Of a DNA stretch of 25,811 nucleotides, positions 13,231-20,661 are shown piece after piece. Each line of letters starts with the position of its first letter. The stretch's first letter is position 1. Both the position numbers and the translations under genes were made by a program. This stretch comes from an uncultured Lachnospiraceae bacterium (GTDB lineage: Bacteria; Bacillota; Clostridia; Lachnospirales; Lachnospiraceae), in the NCBI GenBank assembly GCA_910577785.1, contig CAJTNT010000049.1, forward strand, positions 1 through 25,811. The letters run 5' to 3'. The notes under the pieces were generated by a model. It searched no databases. It saw nothing but the letters and a program-made list of their open reading frames with translations, and was not told where the DNA came from.

Positions 13231-15375
13231 ATGAAGAAAAGCAAAGCTCTGGGGATTTTGGTCTTGATCCTGGCCATTATGGCTGGCATGTCCTGGTATG
13301 CAGGAACCATTATCTCAACAGTTGGCGTAGGTGAGAGCCGTAACATTAAGCTGGGACTGGACCTTGCGGGCGGTGTCAGCATTACTTACCAGGCAGTGGA
13401 CGACAACCCGTCTGCAGAAGACATGAAAGACACGGTCTATAAGCTGCAGAAGCGTGTGGAAGTATATAGTACAGAATCCACGGTCTATCAGGAAGGGAAT
13501 AACCGTATCAATATTGAAATCCCGGGTGTTTCCGATGCGAACCATATTTTGGAGGAACTGGGCAAGCCGGGTTCCCTGGAATTCCAGGATGAGGACGGCA
13601 ATACCCTCCTGACAGGGACGGATATCAAGAACGCCCAGGGAGGCACTTATAATGACCAGATGGGCAACCGGGAATATGTGGTGGAACTGACGCTGACCGA
13701 TGAAGGCGCACAGAAATTTGCCGATGCTACGGCCAATAATGTAGGCAAGTCGATGCCAATCGTATACGATGGGCAGACCATCAGCGCACCGAACGTAAAG
13801 GAGGCCATTTCCGGCGGCACGGCACAGATTGACGGGATGGAGAGTTTTGAGGCAGCGGAAGAGCTGGCTTCTACCATCCGCATCGGTTCCCTGAGCCTGG
13901 AATTGGAAGAGCTGCACTCTAAGGTAGTGGGCGCACAGCTGGGTGAGGAAGCGATTTCCACCAGCCTCAAGGCAGCCGCCATCGGCCTTGTGCTGGTGAT
14001 GCTGTTTATGATTGTGATGTATCTGGCTCCAGGCTTTACGGCCAGCCTGGCATTGATTTTATATTCTGCTCTGACCGTATTTGCACTGTGGATTTTTGAC
14101 ATCACCCTGACCCTGCCGGGTATTGCAGGTATTATCCTGTCTATCGGTATGGCGGTAGACGCCAATGTTATTATTTTCGCCCGTATCCGTGAGGAGATTG
14201 GCGCTGGCAAATCAGTAAGCGCGGCGATGAAGATTGGCTACGAGAAAGCCCTGTCCGCCATTGTGGACGGCAACATCACCACCCTGATTGCCGCAGTCGT
14301 GCTGGGAATCCGCGGTTCAGGGACGGTAAAGGGCTTTGCCTACACATTGGGCATCGGTATTGTGCTGTCCATGTTCACAGCCCTGGTCGTGACGCGGTGG
14401 CTGATGAAATGTTTCTATGCCCTGGGGCTTAAGGACGCCAAGTTCTATGGCGCCACCAAAGAGCGCAAGACCATCAATTTCCTGAGCAAGCGCAATATCT
14501 GCTTTGCCATTTCCCTGATCGCCATTGTGGCAGGGTTTGTGGGAATGGGCATCCATGCGGCCAAGGACGGCAATATCCTCAACTACAGCCTGGATTTTGT
14601 CGGCGGCACATCCACGACCGTGACATTTAATGAAGATTTTTCGATTGCCGACATTGACTCTAAGATTGTCCCTGTAGTGGAAGGGATTACCAAGGACGGC
14701 AATGTGCAGACACAGAAGATCGAAGGCACGAACCAGGTAGTCATTAAGACGCGTTCCCTGGAGCTGACGGAGAGGGAGTCCCTCAACCAGGCCATGATTG
14801 ACCAGTTCGGCGTAAGCGAGGACGGCATTACGGCAGAAAATATCAGCTCTACGGTAAGTTCGGAAATGAAGGCGGACGCTATCTGGGCAGTTATCACCGC
14901 TACGATCTGTATGCTGATTTACATTTGGTTCCGCTTTAAGGATATCCGTTTTGCAGGGGGCGCGGTAATCGCGCTGATCCATGATGTGCTGGTTGTGCTG
15001 GCCTTCTATGCCCTGGCAAGGATTTCCGTGGGCAATACCTTTATCGCATGTATGCTGACGATTGTAGGTTATTCTATCAATGCGACCATCGTTATCTTTG
15101 ACCGTATCCGCGAGAACCTGGGCGGCGTGCGCAAGAAGGATGCGGAAGCATTGCAGGAGGTTGTAAATAAGAGTATCACCCAGACGCTGTCCCGGAGTAT
15201 CAATACCTCGCTGACGACATTTATTATGGTATTTATGATCTTTATCCTGGGCGTGACGTCCATTAAGGAATTTGCGCTTCCGCTGATGGCAGGCATTATC
15301 TGCGGCGGATATTCTTCCGTATGCCTCACCGGGGCGCTGTGGTATATCTTCCGTACGAAGTTTGCGAAGAAATAG
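13231..15375 (+). CDS. secDF: Protein translocase SecDF fusion
   Basis: A 714-residue fusion of SecD and SecF, which uses the proton gradient to help the SecYEG channel finish protein export. After TM1 (ALGILVLILAIMAGMSW) comes the D1 signature IKLGLDLAGGVSITYQ, then the P1 periplasmic-type domain and a five-segment bundle with GIILSIGMAVDANVIIFARI. The SecF half begins near NFLSKRNICFAISLIAIVAG, has LDFVGGTSTTVTF, and contains a matching GYSINATIVIFDRIRENL segment. The ATG at 13231 follows ACAAGGAGAGGAAAAACC; the frame open to 13177 lacks a ribosome site. It lies 72 bases after scfB, an arrangement often seen for SCIFF loci, which suggests co-transcription. Confidence 0.96.
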   Translation: MKKSKALGILVLILAIMAGMSWYAGTIISTVGVGESRNIKLGLDLAGGVSITYQAVDDNPSAEDMKDTVYKLQKRVEVYSTESTVYQEGNNRINIEIPGVSDANHILEELGKPGSLEFQDEDGNTLLTGTDIKNAQGGTYNDQMGNREYVVELTLTDEGAQKFADATANNVGKSMPIVYDGQTISAPNVKEAISGGTAQIDGMESFEAAEELASTIRIGSLSLELEELHSKVVGAQLGEEAISTSLKAAAIGLVLVMLFMIVMYLAPGFTASLALILYSALTVFALWIFDITLTLPGIAGIILSIGMAVDANVIIFARIREEIGAGKSVSAAMKIGYEKALSAIVDGNITTLIAAVVLGIRGSGTVKGFAYTLGIGIVLSMFTALVVTRWLMKCFYALGLKDAKFYGATKERKTINFLSKRNICFAISLIAIVAGFVGMGIHAAKDGNILNYSLDFVGGTSTTVTFNEDFSIADIDSKIVPVVEGITKDGNVQTQKIEGTNQVVIKTRSLELTERESLNQAMIDQFGVSEDGITAENISSTVSSEMKADAIWAVITATICMLIYIWFRFKDIRFAGGAVIALIHDVLVVLAFYALARISVGNTFIACMLTIVGYSINATIVIFDRIRENLGGVRKKDAEALQEVVNKSITQTLSRSINTSLTTFIMVFMIFILGVTSIKEFALPLMAGIICGGYSSVCLTGALWYIFRTKFAKK

Positions 15376-15472
15376 GCGGCTTTTTGAAAAATAGGCAGAT
15401 TTATAATGGAGAGAAGGCAAGAGGATGCGGCGGCATGTTCTGGCCTTCTTTTCTCTTGCTGTTAAGGGGAGA

Positions 15473-15553
15473 AAAGTTTTGTTGGGAAGGGACGCAGGTT
15501 TGGGTAAGGCATTAAAGTTTTGTTGGGGAAGGGACGCAGGTTTGGGCAAGCCA
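15473..15553 (+). repeat. 41-bp tandem duplication
   Basis: Two adjacent copies of a 41-bp unit start at 15473 and 15514: AAAGTTTTGTTGGGAAGGGA then CGCAGGTTTGGGTAAGGC and the like. The second has one extra G and a few substitutions. The duplication runs straight into the outer end of inverted repeat copy A. Confidence 0.85.
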
Positions 15554-15753
15554 TCCCCCACACAGACGGGGCAACGCTCCGGGGAACTAATCGCTAAGGG
15601 AGGCATGCAGCCGATAGGATATTGGATGTGGTACTTTGCACGTTCAGGAGAGCCTTCACGTGCAGCCTCCCTAAGCGCTGGATTTCCCCTCTGCTAAAAC
15701 CGCCCCTGAATTGTCTGCTTAGGGGGATGTCTTGCCCCAACCTGCTGGCATTG
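15551..15753 (+). repeat. Inverted repeat element, copy A, with a half 62-bp unit
   Basis: The core 15551-15729 begins CCATCCCCCACACAGACGGG and ends CTGCTTAGGGGGATG. It is a near-identical reverse copy of 16531-16727. Internal self-complementarity, TCGCTAAGGGAGGC with GCCTCCCTAAGCGC, predicts a long cruciform or hairpin. Bases 15730-15753 (CAACCTGCTGGCATTG) match a degenerate piece of the 62-bp tandem units found beside copy B. No transposase is encoded, so it looks like a MITE-like or other structured non-coding repeat. Confidence 0.85.
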
Positions 15754-16293
15754 CCCAACAGAAGTTACTCTTGCGAATACTTTTATCTTTCTATAACAAT
15801 GTTTTCTTGGTAGTATAGTTTATAGAGGAAGCATGGCAGAAGGAGAATAGGGGAATCAGAAAATAGCTGTCCTGGCAGAGACATCGGAACATTGCGGTTT
15901 AGGCTTTGGGGGAGTAAGCATAGTAGGAACAAGAGAGTTTGGAAAAAACTTCATTGCTTTAAAAAGGTAATGAAAAGATGTAAGTTTTTGTAGAATATAG
16001 ATAAGATTTATGGTAAAATAGAAAAAGTGCCAAGTTTTTTGGATAGAATTTAATTAATTTCCATTTGTGCGGCTGGTATTTTGTGGGAAATTCCAATAGT
16101 TTTTCAACATATAAAATTTTGTGGCAGTTATATATTAGGCCTGTGTTATCCTGGCTATGAGAAGATGATACAAGAATGTCAACATTATTATCGCTGCAGA
16201 CAACGCAGGTAGATTCAATAAATGACCATAAGGCTATGACAGCTAAGTTATGGCGCATTAACTTTAAAAAGAATCTAAGTTATGACATCATTG
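15754..16293. other. A+T-rich spacer between the two repeat copies
   Basis: About 540 nt lie between the inverted elements. The composition is distinctly more A+T-rich than the flanks. A 99-codon minus-strand frame (15959-16258) has no ribosome site and no family likeness. A short plus-strand run, KIAVLAETSEHCGLGFGG and on to a TAA at about 15969, is closed on both sides by stops and may be a gene fragment, but I cannot name it. Nothing here is supported as a gene. Confidence 0.4.
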
Positions 16294-16540
16294 AAGCAGC
16301 GGAACAGCCGCCTTACACAGCCAATGTCAGCAGGTTCGGATGCGCCATCTCTCTAAGCAGTAGAACAGCTATCCTTTATAGCCAATGTCAACTTGGTTCG
16401 GATGTGCCATCCCCCTAAGCAGCGGAACAGCCATCCTTTATAGCCAATGTCAACTTGGTTTGGATGCGCCATCCCCCTAAGCAGCGGAACAGCCATCTTA
16501 CACAGCCAATGTCAGCAGGTTCGGATGCGCCATCCCCCTA
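16294..16540 (+). repeat. Four tandem 61-62-bp units
   Basis: Units start at AAGCAG in 16294, 16355, 16417 and 16479, and a fifth AAGCAG at 16540 opens the element copy B. Each unit reads AAGCAGCGGAACAGCCAT, a variable CTTTATAG or CTTACACAG, CCAATGTCA, a variable ACTTGG or GCAGG, TTCGGATGCGCCATC and CCCCT. The units differ by a handful of substitutions. Two sub-types alternate (outer pair TTACACAG...GCAGG, inner pair TTTATAG...ACTTGG). No open frame or spacer diversity suggests coding or CRISPR. Confidence 0.9.
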
Positions 16541-16727
16541 AGCAGACAATTCAGGGGCGGTTTTAGCGGAGGCGAAATCCAGCGCTAAGGAACGGCACGT
16601 TCCGTAGGGAGGCTGCACGCGAAGGCTCTCCTGAGCGTGCATAGTATCACATCCAATATCCATTCGGGGATATGCCTCCCTTAGCGATTAGTTTGCCGGA
16701 GCGTTGCCCCGTCTGTGTGGGGGATGG
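16531..16727 (-). repeat. Inverted repeat element, copy B
   Basis: Reverse-complement copy of 15551-15729 with roughly 85-90% identity by eye. It carries a small extra palindrome, GGAACGGCACGTTCC, between CCCTA and AGCGCTGG that copy A lacks. Its outer end, CCATCC at 16722-16727, is 5 bases from a 20-bp tandem repeat; its inner end joins the 62-bp units. Confidence 0.85.
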
Positions 16728-16732
16728 GGCAG

Positions 16733-16813
16733 CCGAACCAGCGTCCGAATGGCCGAACCAGCGCCCGAATGGCCAAACCAACGCCCGAATGGCCAAACCA
16801 ACGCCCGAAACGG
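16733..16813 (+). repeat. 20-bp tandem repeat x4 upstream of iorA
   Basis: Four head-to-tail units near CCGAACCAGCGCCCGAATGG start at 16733, 16753, 16773 and 16793, drifting to CCAAACCAACGCCCGAAACGG in the last. The repeat ends 73 bases before the iorA start and lies between the element and iorA. The reading frame across it is open in line with iorA, but the iorA ribosome site at 16875 shows it is upstream sequence. Confidence 0.88.
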
Positions 16814-16886
16814 CCAAAGCAGCCCCCATACTGCTCACCCGCACATTTTGGAAGAAATTTATCGCAATCACATAAAGGAGGAGAAC

Positions 16887-18623
16887 ATGGAGAAAAAAAT
16901 CATGCTGGGAAATGAGGCGATTGCCCGGGGGGCATATGAGGCAGGCGTGAAAGTATCTGCCGCATACCCAGGCACGCCCAGCACGGAAATCAGCGAAAAT
17001 ATTGCCTTATACAATGACATTTATGCAGAATGGTCCCCCAACGAGAAGGTTGCCATGGAAGTTGCCATTGGCGCATCCATCAGCGGCGTACGCGCTATGG
17101 CTTCGATGAAGCACGTAGGCGTGAATGTGGCCAGCGACCCGCTGTACACCATCTCTTACAGCGGCGTAAACGGAGGCCTGGTTCTGGTGGCAGCCGACGA
17201 TCCCGGCCTGTACAGCTCCCAGAATGAGCAGGATACCCGTTGCGTGGCCAGGGCTGCCCTGGTGCCTGTCTTAGAGCCATCCGACAGCCAGGAAGCCAAG
17301 GATTTTGTAAAATATGCCTATGGGCTGAGCGAAAAATACGATACCCCTGTCATTGTGCGGACGACTACCCGCCTGGCGCATTCACAGGGAACCGTTACCT
17401 TAGAGGACCGCGTTGAGGTAGAGGATAAGCCATACCAGCGGGATCCTGGGAAATACGTGATGATGCCGGGGAATGCCATTGGCCGCCATGTTTATGTGGA
17501 GCAGAGGATGAAAGCCATGGCCGAGGACGGCAGCGCCTTCCCCATAAACCGCGCGGAATATCACGATACCTCGATTGGCTTTATTACCAGCGGTATCCCT
17601 TACCAATATGTCAAAGAAGCCTGTCCCAACGCTTCTGTGCTGAAGCTTGGTATGGTGCATCCCCTCCCGCGGAAGCTGATTGAGGAATTTGCCTCCAAGG
17701 TGGAGAAGCTGTACATATTCGAGGAGCTTGAGCCGGTGATTGAGGAGCAGGTAAAATCCTGGGGGATTGAGGCCATTGGCAAGGAAATCTTCACCGTGCA
17801 GGGCGAGTATTCTGCCAATATGATCCGCGAGAAGGTTCTGGGGGAGAAGGTAGAATTTAAAGCCCCGGCGCAGGTTCCGGCCAGGCCGCCGATCCTCTGC
17901 CCTGGCTGCCCGCACAGAAGCGTCTATTCCGTACTGAACCGCCTGAAAATCCATGCGGCAGGGGATATTGGATGCTATACCCTCGGCGCTGTTCCGCCTT
18001 TGAATGTGATTGATACCACTGTCTGCATGGGTTCCAGCATTTCTACCCTCCATGGCATGGAGAAGGCCAAGGGCAAGGAGTACATCAAAAACTGGGTAGC
18101 CGTAATTGGCGACTCTACCTTTATGCATACGGGAGTCAATTCCCTGATGAATATGGTCTACAACCAGGGGACGGGGACGGTGCTGATCCTGGACAATTCC
18201 ACCACAGGCATGACAGGCCACCAGGACCATGCCGCCACGGGCAAGACCCTCAAGGGAGAGACGGTGCCGGCCATCAGTATTTATCATCTCTGCAAATCCA
18301 TGGGGATTGCGCATGTGATAGAGGTAAATGCCTTTGATACCCAGAAGCTGGAGCAGACGGTAAAGGAAGAGGTGGCAAGGGATGCAGTTTCTGTCATTAT
18401 TGCCCAGTCCCCCTGCGTACTGCTGAAAGGGAATGTATTTCCTTATAAATGCAGGCCGGTTACAGACGCCTGCAAGAAATGCGGCTTGTGCTTAAAGCCA
18501 GGATGCCCTGCCCTGACTAAGGCAGAGGACGGTTCCATCCGCATTGACGAGACGATGTGCAATGGATGCGGCCTGTGCATGCAGCTCTGCAAATTCCAGG
18601 CCATTGAGCAGGTGGAAATTTAA
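16887..18623 (+). CDS. iorA: Indolepyruvate:ferredoxin oxidoreductase, alpha subunit
   Basis: A 578-residue subunit of the oxygen-sensitive enzyme that converts aryl pyruvates, from aromatic amino-acid transamination, to aryl-acetyl-CoA, passing electrons to ferredoxin. It begins MLGNEAIARGAYEAGVKVSA with the AYPGTPSTEI pyrimidine-domain motif. It has CPGCPHRSVYSVLNRL and the TPP-binding region GDSTFMHTGVNSL...LDNSTTGMTGHQDH. It ends with two ferredoxin clusters, C529-x2-C-x2-C-x4-C and C558-x2-C-x2-C-x3-C; the unequal first motif is typical of IorA. The ATG at 16887 follows AAAGGAGGAGAAC; the open frame back to 16704 is the tandem repeat region. It forms an operon with iorB, 20 bases downstream. 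Confidence 0.96.
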   Translation: MEKKIMLGNEAIARGAYEAGVKVSAAYPGTPSTEISENIALYNDIYAEWSPNEKVAMEVAIGASISGVRAMASMKHVGVNVASDPLYTISYSGVNGGLVLVAADDPGLYSSQNEQDTRCVARAALVPVLEPSDSQEAKDFVKYAYGLSEKYDTPVIVRTTTRLAHSQGTVTLEDRVEVEDKPYQRDPGKYVMMPGNAIGRHVYVEQRMKAMAEDGSAFPINRAEYHDTSIGFITSGIPYQYVKEACPNASVLKLGMVHPLPRKLIEEFASKVEKLYIFEELEPVIEEQVKSWGIEAIGKEIFTVQGEYSANMIREKVLGEKVEFKAPAQVPARPPILCPGCPHRSVYSVLNRLKIHAAGDIGCYTLGAVPPLNVIDTTVCMGSSISTLHGMEKAKGKEYIKNWVAVIGDSTFMHTGVNSLMNMVYNQGTGTVLILDNSTTGMTGHQDHAATGKTLKGETVPAISIYHLCKSMGIAHVIEVNAFDTQKLEQTVKEEVARDAVSVIIAQSPCVLLKGNVFPYKCRPVTDACKKCGLCLKPGCPALTKAEDGSIRIDETMCNGCGLCMQLCKFQAIEQVEI

Positions 18624-18643
18624 AAGAGAAGATGGAGGCAGAA

Positions 18644-19213
18644 ATGACGAAGAATATAATGATAGTAGGCGTGGGCGGCCAGGGAACGCTCCTGACCAGC
18701 CGTATCCTTGGCGGAATCACTTTGGAAGCCGGATATGATGTGAAATTATCAGAGGTCCATGGCATGGCGCAGCGGGGCGGCAGCGTTGTGACTTTTGTGC
18801 GCTATGGGGAGAATGTGGCGGAGCCGATTGTGGAGGAAGGCCAGGCAGACGTGCTGATTGCCTTTGAAGAGCTGGAAGCCCTGCGTTATGCCCATTTCCT
18901 GAAAAAGGACGGTGTCCTCATTGTCAATGAGCAGCAGATGGAGCCGATTACCGTTGTGACGGGAGCGGCCAAGTATCCGCAGGGGATTATCGAAGGCCTG
19001 GAAAAGGAGCATACAGTTTATAAAATCAATGCCATGGAAGAGGCCAAAAAGCTGGGAAATGCCAAGGTGTTCAATATTATCGTCCTCGGCATGGCGGCCA
19101 GGCATATGGATTTCTCCCAGGAAGCATGGCTGGAGGTAATCCAGAAGACCGTTCCGCCCAAAACCGTAGAAATCAACCAAAAAGCATTTCTGAAAGGCTA
19201 TGAGAATGCTTAG
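18644..19213 (+). CDS. iorB: Indolepyruvate:ferredoxin oxidoreductase, beta subunit
   Basis: A 189-residue gamma-domain partner of IorA. It begins MTKNIMIVGVGGQGTLLTSR, the GxGGQG motif of the 2-oxoacid oxidoreductase gamma/beta superfamily, followed by VKLSEVHGMAQRGGSVVTFV, which contacts the TPP subunit. Length fits IorB (about 190). I prefer the ATG at 18644 over the in-frame ATG at 18632 because GGAGG at 18634-18638 lies at ideal distance from 18644. The next gene starts 18 bases after its stop. Confidence 0.95.
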   Translation: MTKNIMIVGVGGQGTLLTSRILGGITLEAGYDVKLSEVHGMAQRGGSVVTFVRYGENVAEPIVEEGQADVLIAFEELEALRYAHFLKKDGVLIVNEQQMEPITVVTGAAKYPQGIIEGLEKEHTVYKINAMEEAKKLGNAKVFNIIVLGMAARHMDFSQEAWLEVIQKTVPPKTVEINQKAFLKGYENA

Positions 19214-19231
19214 CAGAAAGGCGGGGATAAA

Positions 19232-20044
19232 ATGACAGTAGATTTCCATACACATATTTTCCCGCCTAAGATTGCGGCCAGGACGATTGAGAAGCTGGAG
19301 AACATTGCGCATGTCAAGGCATTTACGGATGGGATGGAAGGCAGCCTGCTTCGGTCAATGGAAAAGGCGGGCGTGGACGTGTCTATTGTCCTTCCCGTCG
19401 TGACTAAGCCAGAGCAGTTTGAAACGGTGAACTGTTTTGCCCAGCAGATGAATGAGAAATACCGGGGGCAGCCCCTCCGCCTGCTCTCCTTTGGCGGCAT
19501 CCATCCGGATGCTGCCGACTATAAGGGGGAGCTGCGGGCCATCCGTGATATGGGACTGCCGGGGATTAAGCTTCATCCAGACTATCAGGATACCTATTTT
19601 GATGATTTGAAATACATGCGGATCCTGGATTACGCTACCGAATTAGGGTTGATTTCCGTTATCCATGCTGGCGTAGACATTGGCTTTCCCGATAATGTCC
19701 GCTGTACGGTTCCCCGCATCCGCAAAGTCATTGACCAGGTAAAGCCACAGAAAATGGTGCTGGCGCATTATGGCGCTTTTGGGCTGTGGGAGGAAGTGGA
19801 AGAAATGCTGGCTGGTGAAGACGTCTATTTTGACACGGCCTATACTTTTGGCTTTATGGAAGATGAGATGTTTTTAAAAATCCTCCAAAAGCATGGGGGC
19901 AGCAAGATACTCTTTGCTACGGACAGCCCCTGGAGCGGCCAGCGGGAGTCCTTGAGCCACCTGCGTTCCATGAAGCTTTCGCAGGAAGTTTTAGATGCTA
20001 TATTAGGTGGAAATGCGTTAAGGTTATTGGGGGGGATGGCATAA
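19232..20044 (+). CDS. Amidohydrolase family protein (Amidohydro_2 type)
   Basis: A 270-residue TIM-barrel metal-dependent hydrolase or decarboxylase. Visible metal ligands are HTHIF near the N-terminus (DFHTHIFPP, residues 4-12), His in GIKLHPDYQDTYFDD, HAGVDIGF, HYGAFGLWEE, and Asp in LFATDSPWSGQ near the C-terminus. This order fits Amidohydro_2 (PF04909), which includes ACMSD-like decarboxylases and lactone hydrolases. ATG at 19232 follows AAAGGCGGGGATAAA. It starts 18 bases after iorB and is probably co-transcribed, hinting at a role near aromatic-acid metabolism. Substrate unknown. Confidence 0.9.
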   Translation: MTVDFHTHIFPPKIAARTIEKLENIAHVKAFTDGMEGSLLRSMEKAGVDVSIVLPVVTKPEQFETVNCFAQQMNEKYRGQPLRLLSFGGIHPDAADYKGELRAIRDMGLPGIKLHPDYQDTYFDDLKYMRILDYATELGLISVIHAGVDIGFPDNVRCTVPRIRKVIDQVKPQKMVLAHYGAFGLWEEVEEMLAGEDVYFDTAYTFGFMEDEMFLKILQKHGGSKILFATDSPWSGQRESLSHLRSMKLSQEVLDAILGGNALRLLGGMA

Positions 20045-20052
20045 CGGCCGCT

Positions 20053-20186
20053 GCGGAAGCGGGGAGGCTGCAACAGAAACGCGCTCCCGCTCCGATCGGA
20101 ATGTAGCAGTACTAAGCTCGAAAACACCTCGCTAAGTACTGACATTCCTTTAGGGTTTCTTTATGCAGCTTCCCCGTTTCCTTCGC
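20053..20186 (+). repeat. Large nested palindrome after the amidohydrolase
   Basis: Outer arms GCGGAAGCGGGGAGGCTGCA (20053-20072) and TGCAGCTTCCCCGTTTCCTTCGC (20164-20186) pair imperfectly. Inner arms GGAATGTAGCAGTACT and AGTACTGACATTCC (20098-20148) pair with a CTCGAAAACACCTCG-type tip. The 134-bp structure starts 9 bases after the stop codon. Only TTTAGGGTTTCTTTA follows the inner stem, not a clean T-run. It may be a mobile structured repeat that also stops transcription. Confidence 0.7.
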
Positions 20187-20535
20187 TACAGGCTGCAGGA
20201 CGTAACATTTTTTGTAATGGCGGAAGGTCTTTGTTAGGGGGAAAGTAGTTGTTTAAATATAAATTTGCAGACAGATGGAATCGTTATAAGCGCCTGTTGT
20301 AGTAAATATTTATGCCCATAGACTTTAACGCGCCAAAGCGTTAAATTGAAAAAGTAAAATAAATAGCAGTGATATGAGAGGGTTCTTTCTGTGTTTTGGG
20401 TATCCACATATTTTAAGAATTTGCCCTAAGATGCCAAATTGGCTTAACAAAATAAAACAAGATGACAGGGCTACCTAAATATCAGAAAAAATCCATGAGA
20501 GAAGACATATATTTTCATCTATTGTATTCTCATTC
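20187..20535. other. Gene-free A+T-rich gap
   Basis: No open frame with a ribosome site is visible on either strand. One small hairpin, AACGC/GCGTT, lies at about 20328-20343. No convincing -35/-10 pair for the symporter was found by eye. Confidence 0.4.
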
Positions 20536-20640
20536 GTTATTACAAGATTTGTTATTACAAGATTTGTTATTACAAGATTCATGATTACAAGATCCATGAT
20601 TGCAAGAACCATGATTGCAAGATTCATGATTACAAGAATA
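20536..20640 (+). repeat. Seven 15-bp tandem repeats upstream of the symporter
   Basis: Seven exact-length units run head to tail from 20536. The first three read GTTATTACAAGATTT or -TTC; the last four read ATGATTACAAGAxxx or ATGATTGCAAGAxxx. The array ends 10 bases before the GGAGG of the symporter gene. Being a multiple of three with no stops, it is open in frame with the symporter, and each of the last four units starts with ATG. Confidence 0.95.
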
Positions 20641-20661
20641 GGATTATTCAGGAGGTATCTT

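Noticed and set aside
14317..15606. 429-codon minus-strand frame opposite secDF
   Set aside because: It covers strongly conserved SecF coding sequence on the other strand, has low-complexity His/Gln/Arg composition and no recognisable domain.
15959..16258. 99-codon minus-strand ORF between the repeat elements
   Set aside because: No ribosome site, no recognisable motif, and it lies in A+T-rich repeat-flanked DNA where chance frames are common.
16294..16540. CRISPR array in the 62-bp repeats
   Set aside because: Units are contiguous and similar along their whole length, with no unique spacers and no cas genes.
16704..16886. N-terminal extension of iorA through the 20-bp repeats
   Set aside because: The extension encodes repeated R-M-A-x-P-x-x-E-W-P-N peptides and lacks a ribosome site, while ATG 16887 has AAAGGAGG and the family N-terminus.
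20536..20640. CRISPR array or coding pentapeptide repeat in the 15-bp units
   Set aside because: Units are too short and lack spacers; on the minus strand the repeated L-V-I-T-N has no start with a ribosome site.
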